Shown piece after piece: positions 53,902 through 62,677 of a stretch of 64,000 nt of DNA. The translations under genes were made by a program, and so were the position numbers. Below the pieces are notes generated by a model, which saw nothing but the letters and a program-made list of their open reading frames with translations, was not told the DNA's origin and searched no databases. The stretch lies in assembly GCF_000836725.1 (NCBI RefSeq), contig NZ_JXTH01000007.1, forward strand, positions 1-64,000, read 5' to 3'. This DNA is from Anoxybacillus thermarum (GTDB taxonomy: Bacteria; Bacillota; Bacilli; Bacillales; Anoxybacillaceae). Every line of letters begins with the position of its first letter. Position 1 is the stretch's first letter.

Positions 53902-54010
53902 CGGTCAAACTCCTTCGTCTAACGTCAACGTCTATGTTAACAAATCATACAATAAGAGAAAAGGAGTTTTTTCATGGATGGCGAATAAATAAAAAAAGGA
54001 GGCGACTTAT

Positions 54011-54148
54011 ATGCATATCCCACCGATTCGTCCGAATTCGTTAATCGTTCCCCGCGTGACAAATATACAACGAACGACAAATGAGAAAAAAGAACAAACG
54101 TCACAAAAGAAAAAACGACCTCAAGATCGTTCAATGAAAAAACGCTAA
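54011..54148 (+). CDS. 45-residue basic small protein
   Basis: Starts MHIPPIRPNSLIVPRVTNIQ and ends in a very basic tail (KKKRPQDRSMKKR). AAAAAAAGGAGGCG lies about 8 nt upstream of ATG, an excellent site. Convergent with, and overlapping by 4 bp, the DUF421 gene. No family recognised; the proline-rich head and basic tail resemble small sporulation peptides. Confidence 0.55.
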   Translation: MHIPPIRPNSLIVPRVTNIQRTTNEKKEQTSQKKKRPQDRSMKKR

Positions 54149-54822
54149 TATGCTTGGACGTGCATGCCTTTTCCGTCTTGCCATTCGGCGTATAAAATAT
54201 CGTTATAGTTTTCAAAACCAGCGTGGCGAATATGTTTTTTTAACCATTGTTCGTCCCAGCCGTTTTCTTGTAAATTGTCCCAAATGACTTCCCCGTCGAT
54301 AATGACCGTCACAGGCAATGTCGCTTCACATGCAGAAATGTTTTGGTCTTGCCGCGTCGGCTGTTCGAACGGGGCTTTTTTCATGACGCTTACCGTGCCG
54401 TCCGTTTCTAAAATGGCGTATTCCACTTCACGAACGGAAAAGACGTTGCGCGCACGCAGCAAATGTTGCAGTTGGTTTAAGTCAAGCTTCGTTTGTTTTA
54501 ACGCTTCATACAAAATTTTTCCTTTCGAAATGACAATGACCGGTTTTCCTTCTAACAACTCGCGAAGTTCTTTTTTCTTTTGTGTAATCATCTCCGTCGT
54601 GTAAATAAGCAGTCCCCATAGTCCAATCGCAAACAATACTTTCGAGAGTCCGACTTCTGAATCGTATAAACCGTTGCCGACAAGCTCCCCGAGAACAAGG
54701 GCGGAAATGAAGTCAAACGGTGTAATTTGCGTAATTTGTGTTCGCCCAAGTATTTTTGCCATTATAAATAAAGCGATATAGCCGACAACTAATTCAATTG
54801 CGATTTGTCTAAATTCGCTCAT
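54145..54822 (-). CDS. DUF421 (YetF-like) membrane protein
   Basis: 225 residues with three N-terminal membrane helices (about 5-22, 33-52, 58-75) and the DUF421 soluble part (GKILYEALKQTKLDLNQLQ, TVIIDGEVIWDNLQENGW). Unlike the spoVA-linked copy at 48596 it lacks a C-terminal DUF1657. Start ATG 54822 has GAAAGGAT upstream; the frame continues to 54882 without a site. Family members affect spore germination or resistance. Confidence 0.83.
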   Translation of the reverse strand: MSEFRQIAIELVVGYIALFIMAKILGRTQITQITPFDFISALVLGELVGNGLYDSEVGLSKVLFAIGLWGLLIYTTEMITQKKKELRELLEGKPVIVISKGKILYEALKQTKLDLNQLQHLLRARNVFSVREVEYAILETDGTVSVMKKAPFEQPTRQDQNISACEATLPVTVIIDGEVIWDNLQENGWDEQWLKKHIRHAGFENYNDILYAEWQDGKGMHVQAY

Positions 54823-54889
54823 AACGATATCCTTTCGTATGTAGCTTTTTTTGTTTATTATGCCGAGTGTAAAAGAAAACATGCGACCG

Positions 54890-55321
54890 TTATGATCGCA
54901 TGTGTATCGTTTTTACCATCGTCACATGTGGAATGCCCGCGTCCAGAAAGACGTCCGATACCGTTTCGTAGCCGAGCTGTTTGTAAAACGGTTCGGCATG
55001 TGTTTGGGCGTTTAGTTTCACCTTTTTGACGTGTTGTGAAGCATATTGTTCGATAGCTTCCATGATCAGTTTTCCGATGCCGCGCCCGCGATATGCGGGA
55101 AGGACGCAAATGCGTTCGATTTTCCCGACGTCATCGATTGTGCGGAAGCGACCCGCGGCGATCGGTTTTTCGTCATCATATACAACGAAATGAACACATT
55201 GTTGTTCAAATGCGTCAATTTCTTCTTCTTCCGATACCCCTTGTTCGTCAATAAAGACGGCGCGGCGAACAAAAAGGGCATCGCGCCAAAGCGCTTCGTC
55301 TTGTCCTCGTTTGACGTACAT
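54890..55321 (-). CDS. yjcF: GNAT N-acetyltransferase (YjcF)
   Basis: 143 residues with the GNAT acetyl-CoA motif in ERICVLPAYRGRGIGKLIME (about 72-91) and the typical start VFIDEQGVSEEEEIDAFE. Substrate unknown. ATG 55321 follows GGAAAGGAAT. The frame is open upstream into yjcG. Order yjcF-yjcG-yjcH as in B. subtilis. Confidence 0.88.
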   Translation of the reverse strand: MYVKRGQDEALWRDALFVRRAVFIDEQGVSEEEEIDAFEQQCVHFVVYDDEKPIAAGRFRTIDDVGKIERICVLPAYRGRGIGKLIMEAIEQYASQHVKKVKLNAQTHAEPFYKQLGYETVSDVFLDAGIPHVTMVKTIHMRS

Positions 55322-55325
55322 GTTG

Positions 55326-55838
55326 TTATTCCTTTCCAAGATGAAATGTTTCGTACGCCGACCACGATCCGTTTTCGAGTTGATATAACAAATGGAAGCG
55401 GTCGACTTGTTCTTCAAAGTAGACGGACTGCATGTTAAAGCGGCCGAATACGTCCGAATATTCGTCGTTTGACAAATCGCGCGCGATTGTAATGTGCGGT
55501 ACGAACGCATAGTCCGTTTGTTCGACGAACGGCGGACGATGCAATTTTTCGTGTAGCTGAACGAGCGGCTCTGTTTTCTCCACTTTTAAATAAATGACGT
55601 TGTTGACCGGATAAAACGAACTGAATTTCGTGATGCGCATCGTAAATGGCTCCGTTTCGCGCGCGACGCGGCGAAGCTGTTGAACGAGCTCATTGAGCTT
55701 GTCTTCCTCCACGTCAAACGCATATTTTAGCGTAATATGTGGCGGAATGAGGGCGTAATTAGAGTCGTACCGTTTCCGATACGAATTCGCAAAATCTTGA
55801 ATTTTTTTTGATGGAAAAATCGCGATACCACATTTCAT
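55326..55838 (-). CDS. yjcG: 2H phosphoesterase family protein (YjcG)
   Basis: 170 residues with two HxT motifs, HITLKYAF (about 34) and HITIARDL (about 115), the catalytic pairs of the 2'-5' RNA ligase/2H phosphoesterase fold. The natural substrate is not known. AAAGGAGGAAGG upstream of ATG. Confidence 0.9.
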   Translation of the reverse strand: MKCGIAIFPSKKIQDFANSYRKRYDSNYALIPPHITLKYAFDVEEDKLNELVQQLRRVARETEPFTMRITKFSSFYPVNNVIYLKVEKTEPLVQLHEKLHRPPFVEQTDYAFVPHITIARDLSNDEYSDVFGRFNMQSVYFEEQVDRFHLLYQLENGSWSAYETFHLGKE

Positions 55839-55898
55839 GCGACCTTCCTCCTTTCGTCATTATACTTATATATTATAACAAATTTTCGGAAAATACTG

Positions 55899-56591
55899 TT
55901 ACATTTCGATAACTTTTTTTAATGCAGCCGGCAAATCTCGTTGCCAGTATGTCCACGAATGATCGCCGTCAAACTCGTGATAGTGATAGCGAGCTTGTTT
56001 TGCTTGAAGGGCGGTACATAGCGCACGATTCGGCCCAATAAAGTTGCGCACCATTCCTTCTGTCGTTTTTACGTCCGTTTCTTGTTTGCCGACGGAATGA
56101 TAAAGCGCAAGCAAATGCCAGTCCGTAAATGATTGCACGTGCGCCATCACATCGTCGTTCACATATGGCGACTGCATGACAACTTTGCCAAACGTATGTG
56201 GATATGTCATCGCAGTAAGAAGCGAAATAGTGCCTGCGAGCGAATCGCCAACGAGAATGCGCGTTGTCCCCATTTGATATGTCGAAAACTGTTCATCAAC
56301 GAGCGGCGCAAGTTCGTTCGCAAGAAAGCGCATGTACGCTTCGCGTTTTTTTCCGTTCGGATGATATTTCTCATAGCGATCTGATACGTTGCGATACGGT
56401 ACGCCGATGACGACCGCACGTATGCCAAGCTCGTCGATGACGCGTCCGATTTTTCCGAACATAAAATAATCTTGTCCATCTTGTGTGATGATGACGAGAT
56501 GTTTATAAAGCGGTGTGACAGGTTTTGAGCAATATACAGGTAACGATAGCTCCTCGTCTAAATGTTGGCTGTGAAGTTTTAGCTCCTGCAT
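55899..56591 (-). CDS. yjcH: Esterase-like alpha/beta hydrolase (YjcH)
   Basis: 230 residues. The nucleophile elbow GDSLAG (in TRILVGDSLAGTISLLTA, Ser about 118), and HEFDGDHSWTYWQRDLP, which supplies the catalytic His, mark an esterase-D/enterochelin-esterase-type hydrolase. GGATGGGAG precedes ATG 56591. Substrate unknown. Confidence 0.85.
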   Translation of the reverse strand: MQELKLHSQHLDEELSLPVYCSKPVTPLYKHLVIITQDGQDYFMFGKIGRVIDELGIRAVVIGVPYRNVSDRYEKYHPNGKKREAYMRFLANELAPLVDEQFSTYQMGTTRILVGDSLAGTISLLTAMTYPHTFGKVVMQSPYVNDDVMAHVQSFTDWHLLALYHSVGKQETDVKTTEGMVRNFIGPNRALCTALQAKQARYHYHEFDGDHSWTYWQRDLPAALKKVIEM

Positions 56592-56693
56592 GTTCTCCCA
56601 TCCTTTTTCGACGTTGTTCTTTCTTATCGTATCACATTTCGGCATTTTTTGTCGCTGCGTGATATAATGAGAGAACGAGAGGGGGAATGAAGC

Positions 56694-57209
56694 ATGAAGC
56701 GTATCACAAGCAAAGAAGTGTATGAAAGAACGTTGCAGTTATTGACGGAACGTGGGGTGACGATTCCAGCGATTGCTGAGATTGTATATGAAATGCAAAG
56801 TCCGTACAATAAACATTTAACGATGGCAGAATGTATTGAAAGCGTAGAAAAAGTGTTACAAAAACGCGAAGTACAACATGCGATTTTAGTTGGGATTGAG
56901 CTTGATAAACTAGCCGAACAAGGCATGCTTTCCGAGCCGCTACAAACGATTGTCGAGACGGACGAAGGACTGTTTGGCGTCGATGAAACGTTGGCGCTCG
57001 GCGCAGTGCTCGGGTACGGAAGCATCGCGGTAACAACGTTTGGTCATTTAGATAAAAATAAAGTCGGGATCATTAAGCAGCTTGACACGAAGCTCGGCAA
57101 AGGCGTGCATACGTTTTTAGACGACTTAGTTGCCAGCGTTGCCGCTAGCGCATCCGGTCGCCTTGCCCACAATTTGCGCGACGAGGAAGAAGCTGCGTTG
57201 AATGCGTAA
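56694..57209 (+). CDS. PgpA-superfamily protein (YutG-like)
   Basis: 171 residues with the phosphatidylglycerophosphatase A fold: ETDEGLFGVDETLALGAVLGYGSIAVTTFG, then VHTFLDDLVASVAASASGRLAHN near the C-terminus. No strong membrane helices. Bacillus members of this family are implicated in dephosphorylating phosphatidylglycerol phosphate, but YutG-type paralogues are less certain. GAGGGGGAA before ATG. Confidence 0.8.
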   Translation: MKRITSKEVYERTLQLLTERGVTIPAIAEIVYEMQSPYNKHLTMAECIESVEKVLQKREVQHAILVGIELDKLAEQGMLSEPLQTIVETDEGLFGVDETLALGAVLGYGSIAVTTFGHLDKNKVGIIKQLDTKLGKGVHTFLDDLVASVAASASGRLAHNLRDEEEAALNA

Positions 57210-57212
57210 AAG

Positions 57213-57246
57213 AAGCCGTAAATCCGTATGGGTTTACGGCTTTTTT
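57213..57246 (+). terminator. Terminator after the PgpA-like gene
   Basis: AAGCCGTAAA (57213-57222) with TTTACGGCTT (57233-57242), then T. Confidence 0.8.
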
Positions 57247-57329
57247 GAAGAGATGTGAACATTACATGCAGGAAAGTAGTCGATGTTGTCGAATAAAAAC
57301 ATCGAAACGATTGTATGCGAGGTGAATGT

Positions 57330-58186
57330 ATGTCCATTGACCACGATCGTCTGTTTAAAGAGTTGATTCAAACGTTTTTTGAGGAATTTATTGTTCTCTT
57401 TTTCCCGACAATGCATGAGCATATCGATTTTCGCCACGTACCGTTTTTATCTGGGGAGCTGTTCAACGATGTGACAGCAGGAGAAAAGTACCGTGTCGAT
57501 TTGCTTGTCGAAACGAAGTGAAAAGGCGAAGATGGGCTTGTGATCGTGCATGTGGGAAACAAAAGCTACGTCCAACCATCATTTTCTGAACGGATGTTTA
57601 TTTATTTTAGCCGCTTGTTAGAAAAGTACCGCAAACTCATCGTACCAATTGCTGTATTTAGCTACGATAATCTGCATTTACGCTCCAATTTCCATTTGGT
57701 CACGTGCTTGACTTTCGTTTTTTCACTTTGGAACTTCGTAAACAAAACGGGCGAAACTACATTCGTCAAGACAATCCAATCGCTGCGGCACTGCTAAGCA
57801 AAATGGGATGTACTGAAAGCGAACGGGTAGAACTGAAAAAACAATTTTTACGCATGCTTGTCCGATTGGAATTAGATGAAGCGAAACAACGATTGCTGTT
57901 TGGCTTTTTGGAAACATATGTGAAACTATCAGATGAAGAAGAACGAAGACGACGAAGCGAGGTGAATGAAATGAAGACGAAAGAAAAAGACAAAGTGATG
58001 GAGTTAATTATTTCGTATGAACAAAAGGCGTTGGAAAAAGGAAGAGAAGAAGGAGTGGAGCAAGGAATAAAACAGGGAATGAAGCGTCTTGTACAAACGA
58101 TGGCGAAAAAAGGGATGAGCGTAAAAGATATTGCAAACGTCACGGACCTTTCGGAAGAAGTAAAGCAGTTCGTAGAGAAAGAATGA
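57330..58186 (+). pseudogene. Broken Rpn-family nuclease/transposase-like gene
   Basis: The head (SIDHDRLFKELIQTFFEEFI) and FNDVTAGEKYRVDLLVETK belong to the Rpn/PD-(D/E)XK recombination-promoting nuclease family. It is interrupted by TGA at 57519-57521; the same frame then continues (KGEDGLVIVHV) to about 57700, where a one-base shift moves the match to another frame (LDFRFFTLELRKQN, from 57704) running to the stop at 58186. The tail keeps the typical EKGREEGVEQGIKQGM repeat. Two independent lesions show it is decayed. Confidence 0.85.
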
Positions 58187-58215
58187 GTGGGAAGCCCCCA
58201 AAAAAGTTTTGGGAG

Positions 58216-58611
58216 CTACGGTGTTTCTTTTTGTTGTTTCAATAAATCGCGAATTTCTGTGAGCAGTTGTTGTTCTTTTGTAATCGTTGGTGCGGTTTGT
58301 TTCGTCTCTTCTTGTTTTTTCATTCGTTCGTGCAAGTTGTTTAACAGCTGAATAAATATAAAAATGGAAAAGGCGATGAGAAAAAAGTCAACGACAGTTT
58401 GAATAAAAGCCCCATATTTCACTTCTGCTTCTCCGACTTTCCAAGATAACTTGCTGAAATCAATTCCCCCTAAAATGAGACCGACAAGGGGCATAATAAT
58501 GTCATTGACGAGGGAAGAAACAATTTTTCCAAATGCCCCACCAATAATCACTCCGACAGCTAAGTCGATGACGTTGCCTCGTATAGCGAATTTTTTAAAC
58601 TCGTTCCACAT
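58216..58611 (-). CDS. mscL: Large-conductance mechanosensitive channel MscL
   Basis: 131 residues with the MscL signature: [27 protein letters not shown] (N-terminal helix and TM1), a periplasmic loop, TM2 ([20 protein letters not shown]) and a charged C-terminal helix. Opens under membrane tension at osmotic downshock. GGAGGGATTCCG before ATG. Confidence 0.96.
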   Translation of the reverse strand: MWNEFKKFAIRGNVIDLAVGVIIGGAFGKIVSSLVNDIIMPLVGLILGGIDFSKLSWKVGEAEVKYGAFIQTVVDFFLIAFSIFIFIQLLNNLHERMKKQEETKQTAPTITKEQQLLTEIRDLLKQQKETP

Positions 58612-58624
58612 CGGAATCCCTCCA

Positions 58625-59389
58625 TTAAAATGATACAGCTAAAAGGCTTAAGTTTCCGTACTCGTATTCTCGGAATAAAACATGTGGCGAGCGATTGCCG
58701 GCTCCGTAAGCAATCCAGTACGGTGCTAAATGTTCTTGAGTCGGGACGGCTTGTTTAGCATAAGGGGCTTTTTCTTCATAGTGAAACACATCTTCACTAT
58801 GGGCAGATGACTGGGCAAGCAACCAATCATCAAAGGCGACAGCCCAAGAATCTGCTTTCGTTTGTTCATCCCAGCGAAGCGCCATTAAATTGTGCACTGT
58901 GCCACCGCTGCCGAGTATCATGACACCTTCGTCACGCAACGGGCGGAGTGCCTCTCCGAGTTGAAACAATTGCTTTGGTGTCCACGAAGGAACAACGGAT
59001 GCCTGAATAATTGGAACGTTTGCTTTTGGAAATAGTCGGCTTAACAATACCCATGAGCCGTGGTCAAGTCCACGCCTCTCGTCGATATTGACGATGGGGG
59101 AGACGTGCTTCAGATGATGTTGGACGCGTTTTGCCCATTCGACTGAACCTTGTGCAGCATAAGTTACTTCATACAATTCACGTGGGAAACCGGAAAAATC
59201 ATAAATCATCTCATACGTTCCAGCGATCGACGAAACGGTCGGTTGGCGTGTCATCCAATGTGCAGTAAAGACGACGATAGCTTTTGGATGCATCTGTTTT
59301 CCGAGCGTTGTTAAAAACGATGTATATGCGCTATCTTCAATCGCTAACATCGGTGATCCGTGCGCGAGAAATAAAGCAGGTGCTTTCAT
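58625..59389 (-). CDS. DODA-type extradiol dioxygenase family protein
   Basis: 254 residues, LigB/YgiD-like: [13 protein letters not shown] (metal His about 10), [35 protein letters not shown] and [11 protein letters not shown]. The family cleaves catechol-type rings, e.g. DOPA, with a zinc or iron ion; substrate here unknown. Start ATG 59389 with AAGGAGGGAG upstream; the open frame extends nearly 100 codons beyond without a start site. Confidence 0.87.
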   Translation of the reverse strand: MKAPALFLAHGSPMLAIEDSAYTSFLTTLGKQMHPKAIVVFTAHWMTRQPTVSSIAGTYEMIYDFSGFPRELYEVTYAAQGSVEWAKRVQHHLKHVSPIVNIDERRGLDHGSWVLLSRLFPKANVPIIQASVVPSWTPKQLFQLGEALRPLRDEGVMILGSGGTVHNLMALRWDEQTKADSWAVAFDDWLLAQSSAHSEDVFHYEEKAPYAKQAVPTQEHLAPYWIAYGAGNRSPHVLFREYEYGNLSLLAVSF

Positions 59390-59509
59390 TATCTCCCTCC
59401 TTTTTTTAATGTACCATATATATTTCTGATTTGTCGATTTTTGCATGTGAGGCGCATGGTCGGGCAGTTGTGCATAACATGACGATGAATATGAAAAAGA
59501 GGTGAGAAC

Positions 59510-59989
59510 ATGTATTATTACTATCCGCATTACGTGTATCCAATGTATCCATATCCGATCATGCCTTATCCGCTTCTGCGGGAATATGCGAAAGATTACG
59601 GACCGAACCCGTTTGTCATTCAAATTGAAGAAGCGACGAAACGAAACAATATGTTTCGTACGACGATATGGACAGGTTCGCATTTACAAGCGACGTTAAT
59701 GAGCTTGCGTGTTGGGGAGGATATTGGTTTAGAAATTCATCCGGGCGTGGATCAATTTTTACGTATTGAACAAGGCGAAGGGATTGTACGGATGGGGAAA
59801 AAGAAAAACGAGCTAACGTTTGAACGACGAGTGGGCGACGGCTCTGCTATTTTTGTCCCTGCTGGAACGTGGCATAATGTAATAAATATTGGAAACGTTC
59901 CGCTAAAATTGTATTCCATCTATGCACCGCCACAACATCCAGCGGGTACCGTCCATCCGACAAAAGCCGATGCTCTTGCGGCGGAATGA
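59510..59989 (+). CDS. Cupin-domain protein
   Basis: 159 residues. A Tyr/Pro-rich head (YYYYPHYVYPMYPYP, residues 2-16) unlike ordinary cupins precedes a single cupin barrel: LRVGEDIGLEIHPGVDQFLRIEQGEG (metal-binding His/Glu motif 1) and FVPAGTWHNVINIG (motif 2 His). The head resembles spore-coat low-complexity segments, so a coat-associated cupin is possible. AAGAGGTGAG before ATG. Confidence 0.8.
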   Translation: MYYYYPHYVYPMYPYPIMPYPLLREYAKDYGPNPFVIQIEEATKRNNMFRTTIWTGSHLQATLMSLRVGEDIGLEIHPGVDQFLRIEQGEGIVRMGKKKNELTFERRVGDGSAIFVPAGTWHNVINIGNVPLKLYSIYAPPQHPAGTVHPTKADALAAE

Positions 59990-59998
59990 GAGAAAATT

Positions 59999-60022
59999 GG
60001 GGACAATCTTTGTCCCCTTTTT
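59999..60022 (+). terminator. Cupin gene terminator
   Basis: GGGGACA and TGTCCCC pair around ATCTT, followed by TTTTT. The 60023-60167 stretch after it holds no gene I can support. Confidence 0.8.
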
Positions 60023-60167
60023 CACTGCCAAACTACAAAAAATGTGATTGAGTACTCAACTTCAAAACAGAAAAGCTATTGACACAGTGTTGTCGGTTCT
60101 ATTGGATCTGTGTATTTTGTTCATAGGAAACTGTAACGATTTGAATGCAGAATTTGAAGTATTGATA

Positions 60168-60326
60168 TTATCTCTTTTTATGATTTTGTTCTATTAGTAA
60201 TTGGATAATGTGTTCGTTTTGTTTAATTTGTATATCGCTATTTTTTTTTAGCTGGTAAGCACATTTCAAAAGAAAAAATAGTGAAAATGCAAAAATAATA
60301 ATGGCTACAAGTGAAAAGTATCCCAT
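60168..60326 (-). CDS. 52-residue single-span membrane protein
   Basis: One hydrophobic helix (residues 3-20, YFSLVAIIIFAFSLFFLL) then a hydrophilic coiled-looking tail (QIKQNEHIIQLLIEQNHKKR). CGGAGAG lies about 6 nt before ATG. Follows the secreted-protein gene 60406-60972 on the same strand, 79 bp downstream, so the two may be one unit. AT-rich. Confidence 0.55.
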   Translation of the reverse strand: MGYFSLVAIIIFAFSLFFLLKCAYQLKKNSDIQIKQNEHIIQLLIEQNHKKR

Positions 60327-60405
60327 TGCTCTCCGTCCTTAGTAATTAGTTTTCAATTAAATAATAAAAATCATTCTTAGAGCTAGTGAATATTTATTAA
60401 TCGTC

Positions 60406-60972
60406 CTACATTCTTGTACTTATAGTAAGAAGATTCCCAGATAAAATTGCCTTAACATAAACATTTGCTCCACCAAGTCCTCCTAACCATGATACATCAG
60501 CAGAAAACTTAGCTGTTTTATCCGTATGATTCAAAGTAATGTTATTCAGAGTTCCTCCGATAATCCAATAATCATAGGAATAAGCTTTAATAATTTGAGA
60601 TTGTTCGATATTGTTAGGAATGTTAACATCAATAAAATAACTAATTCCCATATAAGGGGTTGTTGCTTTTACTTGGTAAGTAGACTTCCCATATGGAAAA
60701 AGATGTTGATACGAAAATACACTTACTTTGTCATAATTCATGCTTTCCGATAAAATAAAGGGCTCAACGATAAAGGTTATTTCTTTCCCAAATTCATCGA
60801 CGATACTTATCTCGTGTTTTTCTTGATTAGACAAATCGAACTGAACGACAATCTCTTTTTCGTTTTCTGTTTCTTCTGTAACAGATAGTTCTGATGCATA
60901 TGAAAAAGACTCGTAAAACCCGAATACAAAAATATTAGTCAGAAATATTGTAAGAGTAAGAATTTTTTTAAT
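60406..60972 (-). CDS. Secreted protein with apparent ATT start codon
   Basis: 188 residues when started at ATT 60970-60972, which is 7 nt after a perfect AGGAGG. The product then begins with a textbook signal peptide: (M)KKILTLTIFLTNIFVFG followed by a Ser/Tyr-Ala site near FSYA. An annotated-style TTG start at 60834 would remove the signal peptide and has no ribosome site. The mature part is beta-rich with no recognised domain (late segment AKFSADVSWLGGLGGANVYV). No ATG/GTG/TTG fits the ribosome site. Either a genuine rare AUU start, as in infC, or a start-codon mutation. Confidence 0.65.
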   Translation of the reverse strand: MKKILTLTIFLTNIFVFGFYESFSYASELSVTEETENEKEIVVQFDLSNQEKHEISIVDEFGKEITFIVEPFILSESMNYDKVSVFSYQHLFPYGKSTYQVKATTPYMGISYFIDVNIPNNIEQSQIIKAYSYDYWIIGGTLNNITLNHTDKTAKFSADVSWLGGLGGANVYVKAILSGNLLTISTRM

Positions 60973-60986
60973 TGGAATACCTCCTA

Positions 60987-61058
60987 GTAATTATAATTTA
61001 AGATATATTTTACATGATTTATGTAATTATAATTTAAGATATATTTTACATGATTTAT
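60987..61058. repeat. Perfect 36-bp tandem duplication in a promoter region
   Basis: The 36-bp unit from 60987 to 61022 is repeated exactly at 61023-61058. On the minus strand each unit contains TTAAATTATAAT, a good -10 sequence, just upstream of the AGGAGG of the secreted-protein gene, so the promoter -10 region is duplicated. Confidence 0.9.
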
Positions 61059-61143
61059 AGTCCAAAATTCTATATAATTCACATTATTGTAAAAAATAAG
61101 GTTTGTCATATTCCTATATAAGGAGGTATGCGTTCCGTTATAT

Positions 61144-61169
61144 CAGATAAGACTTATCTGTTGTTTTTT
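61144..61169 (+). terminator. Possible small terminator in the 61059-61393 gap
   Basis: CAGATAA, 3-nt loop, TTATCTG, then TTGTTTTTT. The rest of 61059-61393 contains no gene I can support; the met promoter presumably lies in its last 80 bp. Confidence 0.4.
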
Positions 61170-61393
61170 ATATAAAAAAGGGGTTCATCATCACAACATG
61201 TGCTTGACAAGCGATATGCTCTCCTAGACAAGGATTTGCAAAAATCATTGACTCACTGATTTTTCCTTACAAGCGCGAGGGGGGCATGTTGCGAAAAAAT
61301 CAAGCACAACTTTTAGTGAAGAAAACAGTTGCAATTTTGTTGTAAATGATGTACATTAATTAAAAATCAGAAAATTCGATATTGTTTTGCGTT

Positions 61394-61556
61394 CTTATCG
61401 AGAGAAGCGGAGGGACTGGCCCGATGAAGCTTCAGCAACCAGCCGAAAACGGTCAGGTGCTAAATCCAGCGAATTGGCGTTCAATTCGGAAGATAAGAAG
61501 AAGCGATTGTCTATGGACAAAAAAGCCTTCTTCTTTGAAGGCTTTTATTTTTTTAG
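61394..61556 (+). promoter_or_regulatory. S-box (SAM-I) riboswitch of metI-metC
   Basis: The aptamer shows the conserved core CTTATCGAGAGAAGCGGAGG, GGACTGGCCCGATGAAGC and CAGCAACC, and closes at GATAAG (61492-61497). A terminator follows: AAAAGCCTTC (61521-61530) with GAAGGCTTTT (61537-61546) and a long T run. With SAM bound, the terminator forms and met genes are shut off; without SAM an antiterminator allows transcription. Very high similarity to the S-box consensus. Confidence 0.96.
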
Positions 61557-61571
61557 AAAGGAAGAGAACGA

Positions 61572-62675
61572 ATGAGTCATATCGAAACACGGTTAGCACA
61601 AATTGGTAATCGAAGCGAGACAGCGACGGGGACGGTCAATCCGCCAGTATATTTTTCAACGGCGTATCGTCATGAAGGAATCGGACAATCGACAGGGTAC
61701 GATTACATTCGAACCGGCAACCCGACAAGGCATATTGTCGAAGAAGCGATTGCACAGCTAGAAGAAGGAGATCAAGGTTTCGCTTGTAGTTCAGGTATGG
61801 CAGCGATTCAAACGGTGTTTGCGTTGTTTGAAAGCGGCGATCATTTTCTCGTTTCTGCCGACTTATATGGCGGGACGTATCGTTTGTTTGAAAAAGGGTG
61901 GCGCAAATGCGGCATGACGTTTACATACGTCGATTTTCGCGATGTTGATGCGGTAAAGGCATATGTGACTGAAAAAACAAAAGCGATTTTTTTAGAGACG
62001 CCAACGAACCCTTTAATGCAAGAAGCGGACATCGAAGCGGTCGCGGCGTTTGCGAAACAACATGGGCTGCTTCTTATCGTCGATAATACGTTTTACACCC
62101 CTGTACTGCAAAAGCCGCTCACAAAAGGAGCCGATATCGTCGTTCATAGCGCGACAAAATATTTAGGTGGACATAACGATGTGCTAGCCGGGCTCATTGT
62201 CGCCAAAGGAAAACAATTGTGTGAACAGCTGGCGATGTATCATAACGCCATCGGTGCGGTGTTGTCTCCGTTTGATTCATGGCTGTTAATTCGCGGCATG
62301 AAGACGCTTGCGCTTCGCATGCGCCAGCACGAACAAAACGCAAAGGCGATATATGAATTTTTAGTCGAACATGAAGATGTGACGGACGTATTGTATCCGG
62401 GAAGAGGAGGAATGTTGTCGTTTCGCGTGCGCGATGAAAAGTGGGTGAATGCTTTTTTACGAAGTTTAAAGCTCATTACATTTGCGGAAAGTTTAGGTGG
62501 TGTCGAAAGTTTTATTACGTATCCAGCGACGCAAACGCATATGGATATTCCAGAGGATGTTCGCATCGCAAACGGGGTGTGTAATCGCCTATTGCGTTTT
62601 TCTGTCGGCATTGAACATGCGGATGATTTAATTGCCGATTTAACACAAGCGTTTCAACGCATGAAAGAGGTGTAA
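61572..62675 (+). CDS. metI: Cystathionine gamma-synthase / O-acetylhomoserine thiolyase (MetI)
   Basis: 367-residue PLP enzyme of the Cys/Met metabolism family: DYIRTGNPTRHIVEEAIAQLE, ACSSGMAAIQTVFAL, DNTFYTPVLQKPL and the PLP lysine in VHSATKYLGGHNDVLAG (about 197). Joins an activated homoserine to cysteine or sulfide. GAAAGGAAG before ATG. First gene behind the S-box; metC follows after 2 bp. Confidence 0.94.
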   Translation: MSHIETRLAQIGNRSETATGTVNPPVYFSTAYRHEGIGQSTGYDYIRTGNPTRHIVEEAIAQLEEGDQGFACSSGMAAIQTVFALFESGDHFLVSADLYGGTYRLFEKGWRKCGMTFTYVDFRDVDAVKAYVTEKTKAIFLETPTNPLMQEADIEAVAAFAKQHGLLLIVDNTFYTPVLQKPLTKGADIVVHSATKYLGGHNDVLAGLIVAKGKQLCEQLAMYHNAIGAVLSPFDSWLLIRGMKTLALRMRQHEQNAKAIYEFLVEHEDVTDVLYPGRGGMLSFRVRDEKWVNAFLRSLKLITFAESLGGVESFITYPATQTHMDIPEDVRIANGVCNRLLRFSVGIEHADDLIADLTQAFQRMKEV

Positions 62676-62677
62676 AA

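Noticed and set aside
61128-61175. 15-residue frame (MRSVISDKTYLLFFI) after AGGAGG
   Set aside because: The ribosome site touches the ATG with almost no spacer and the frame runs through a terminator-like hairpin.
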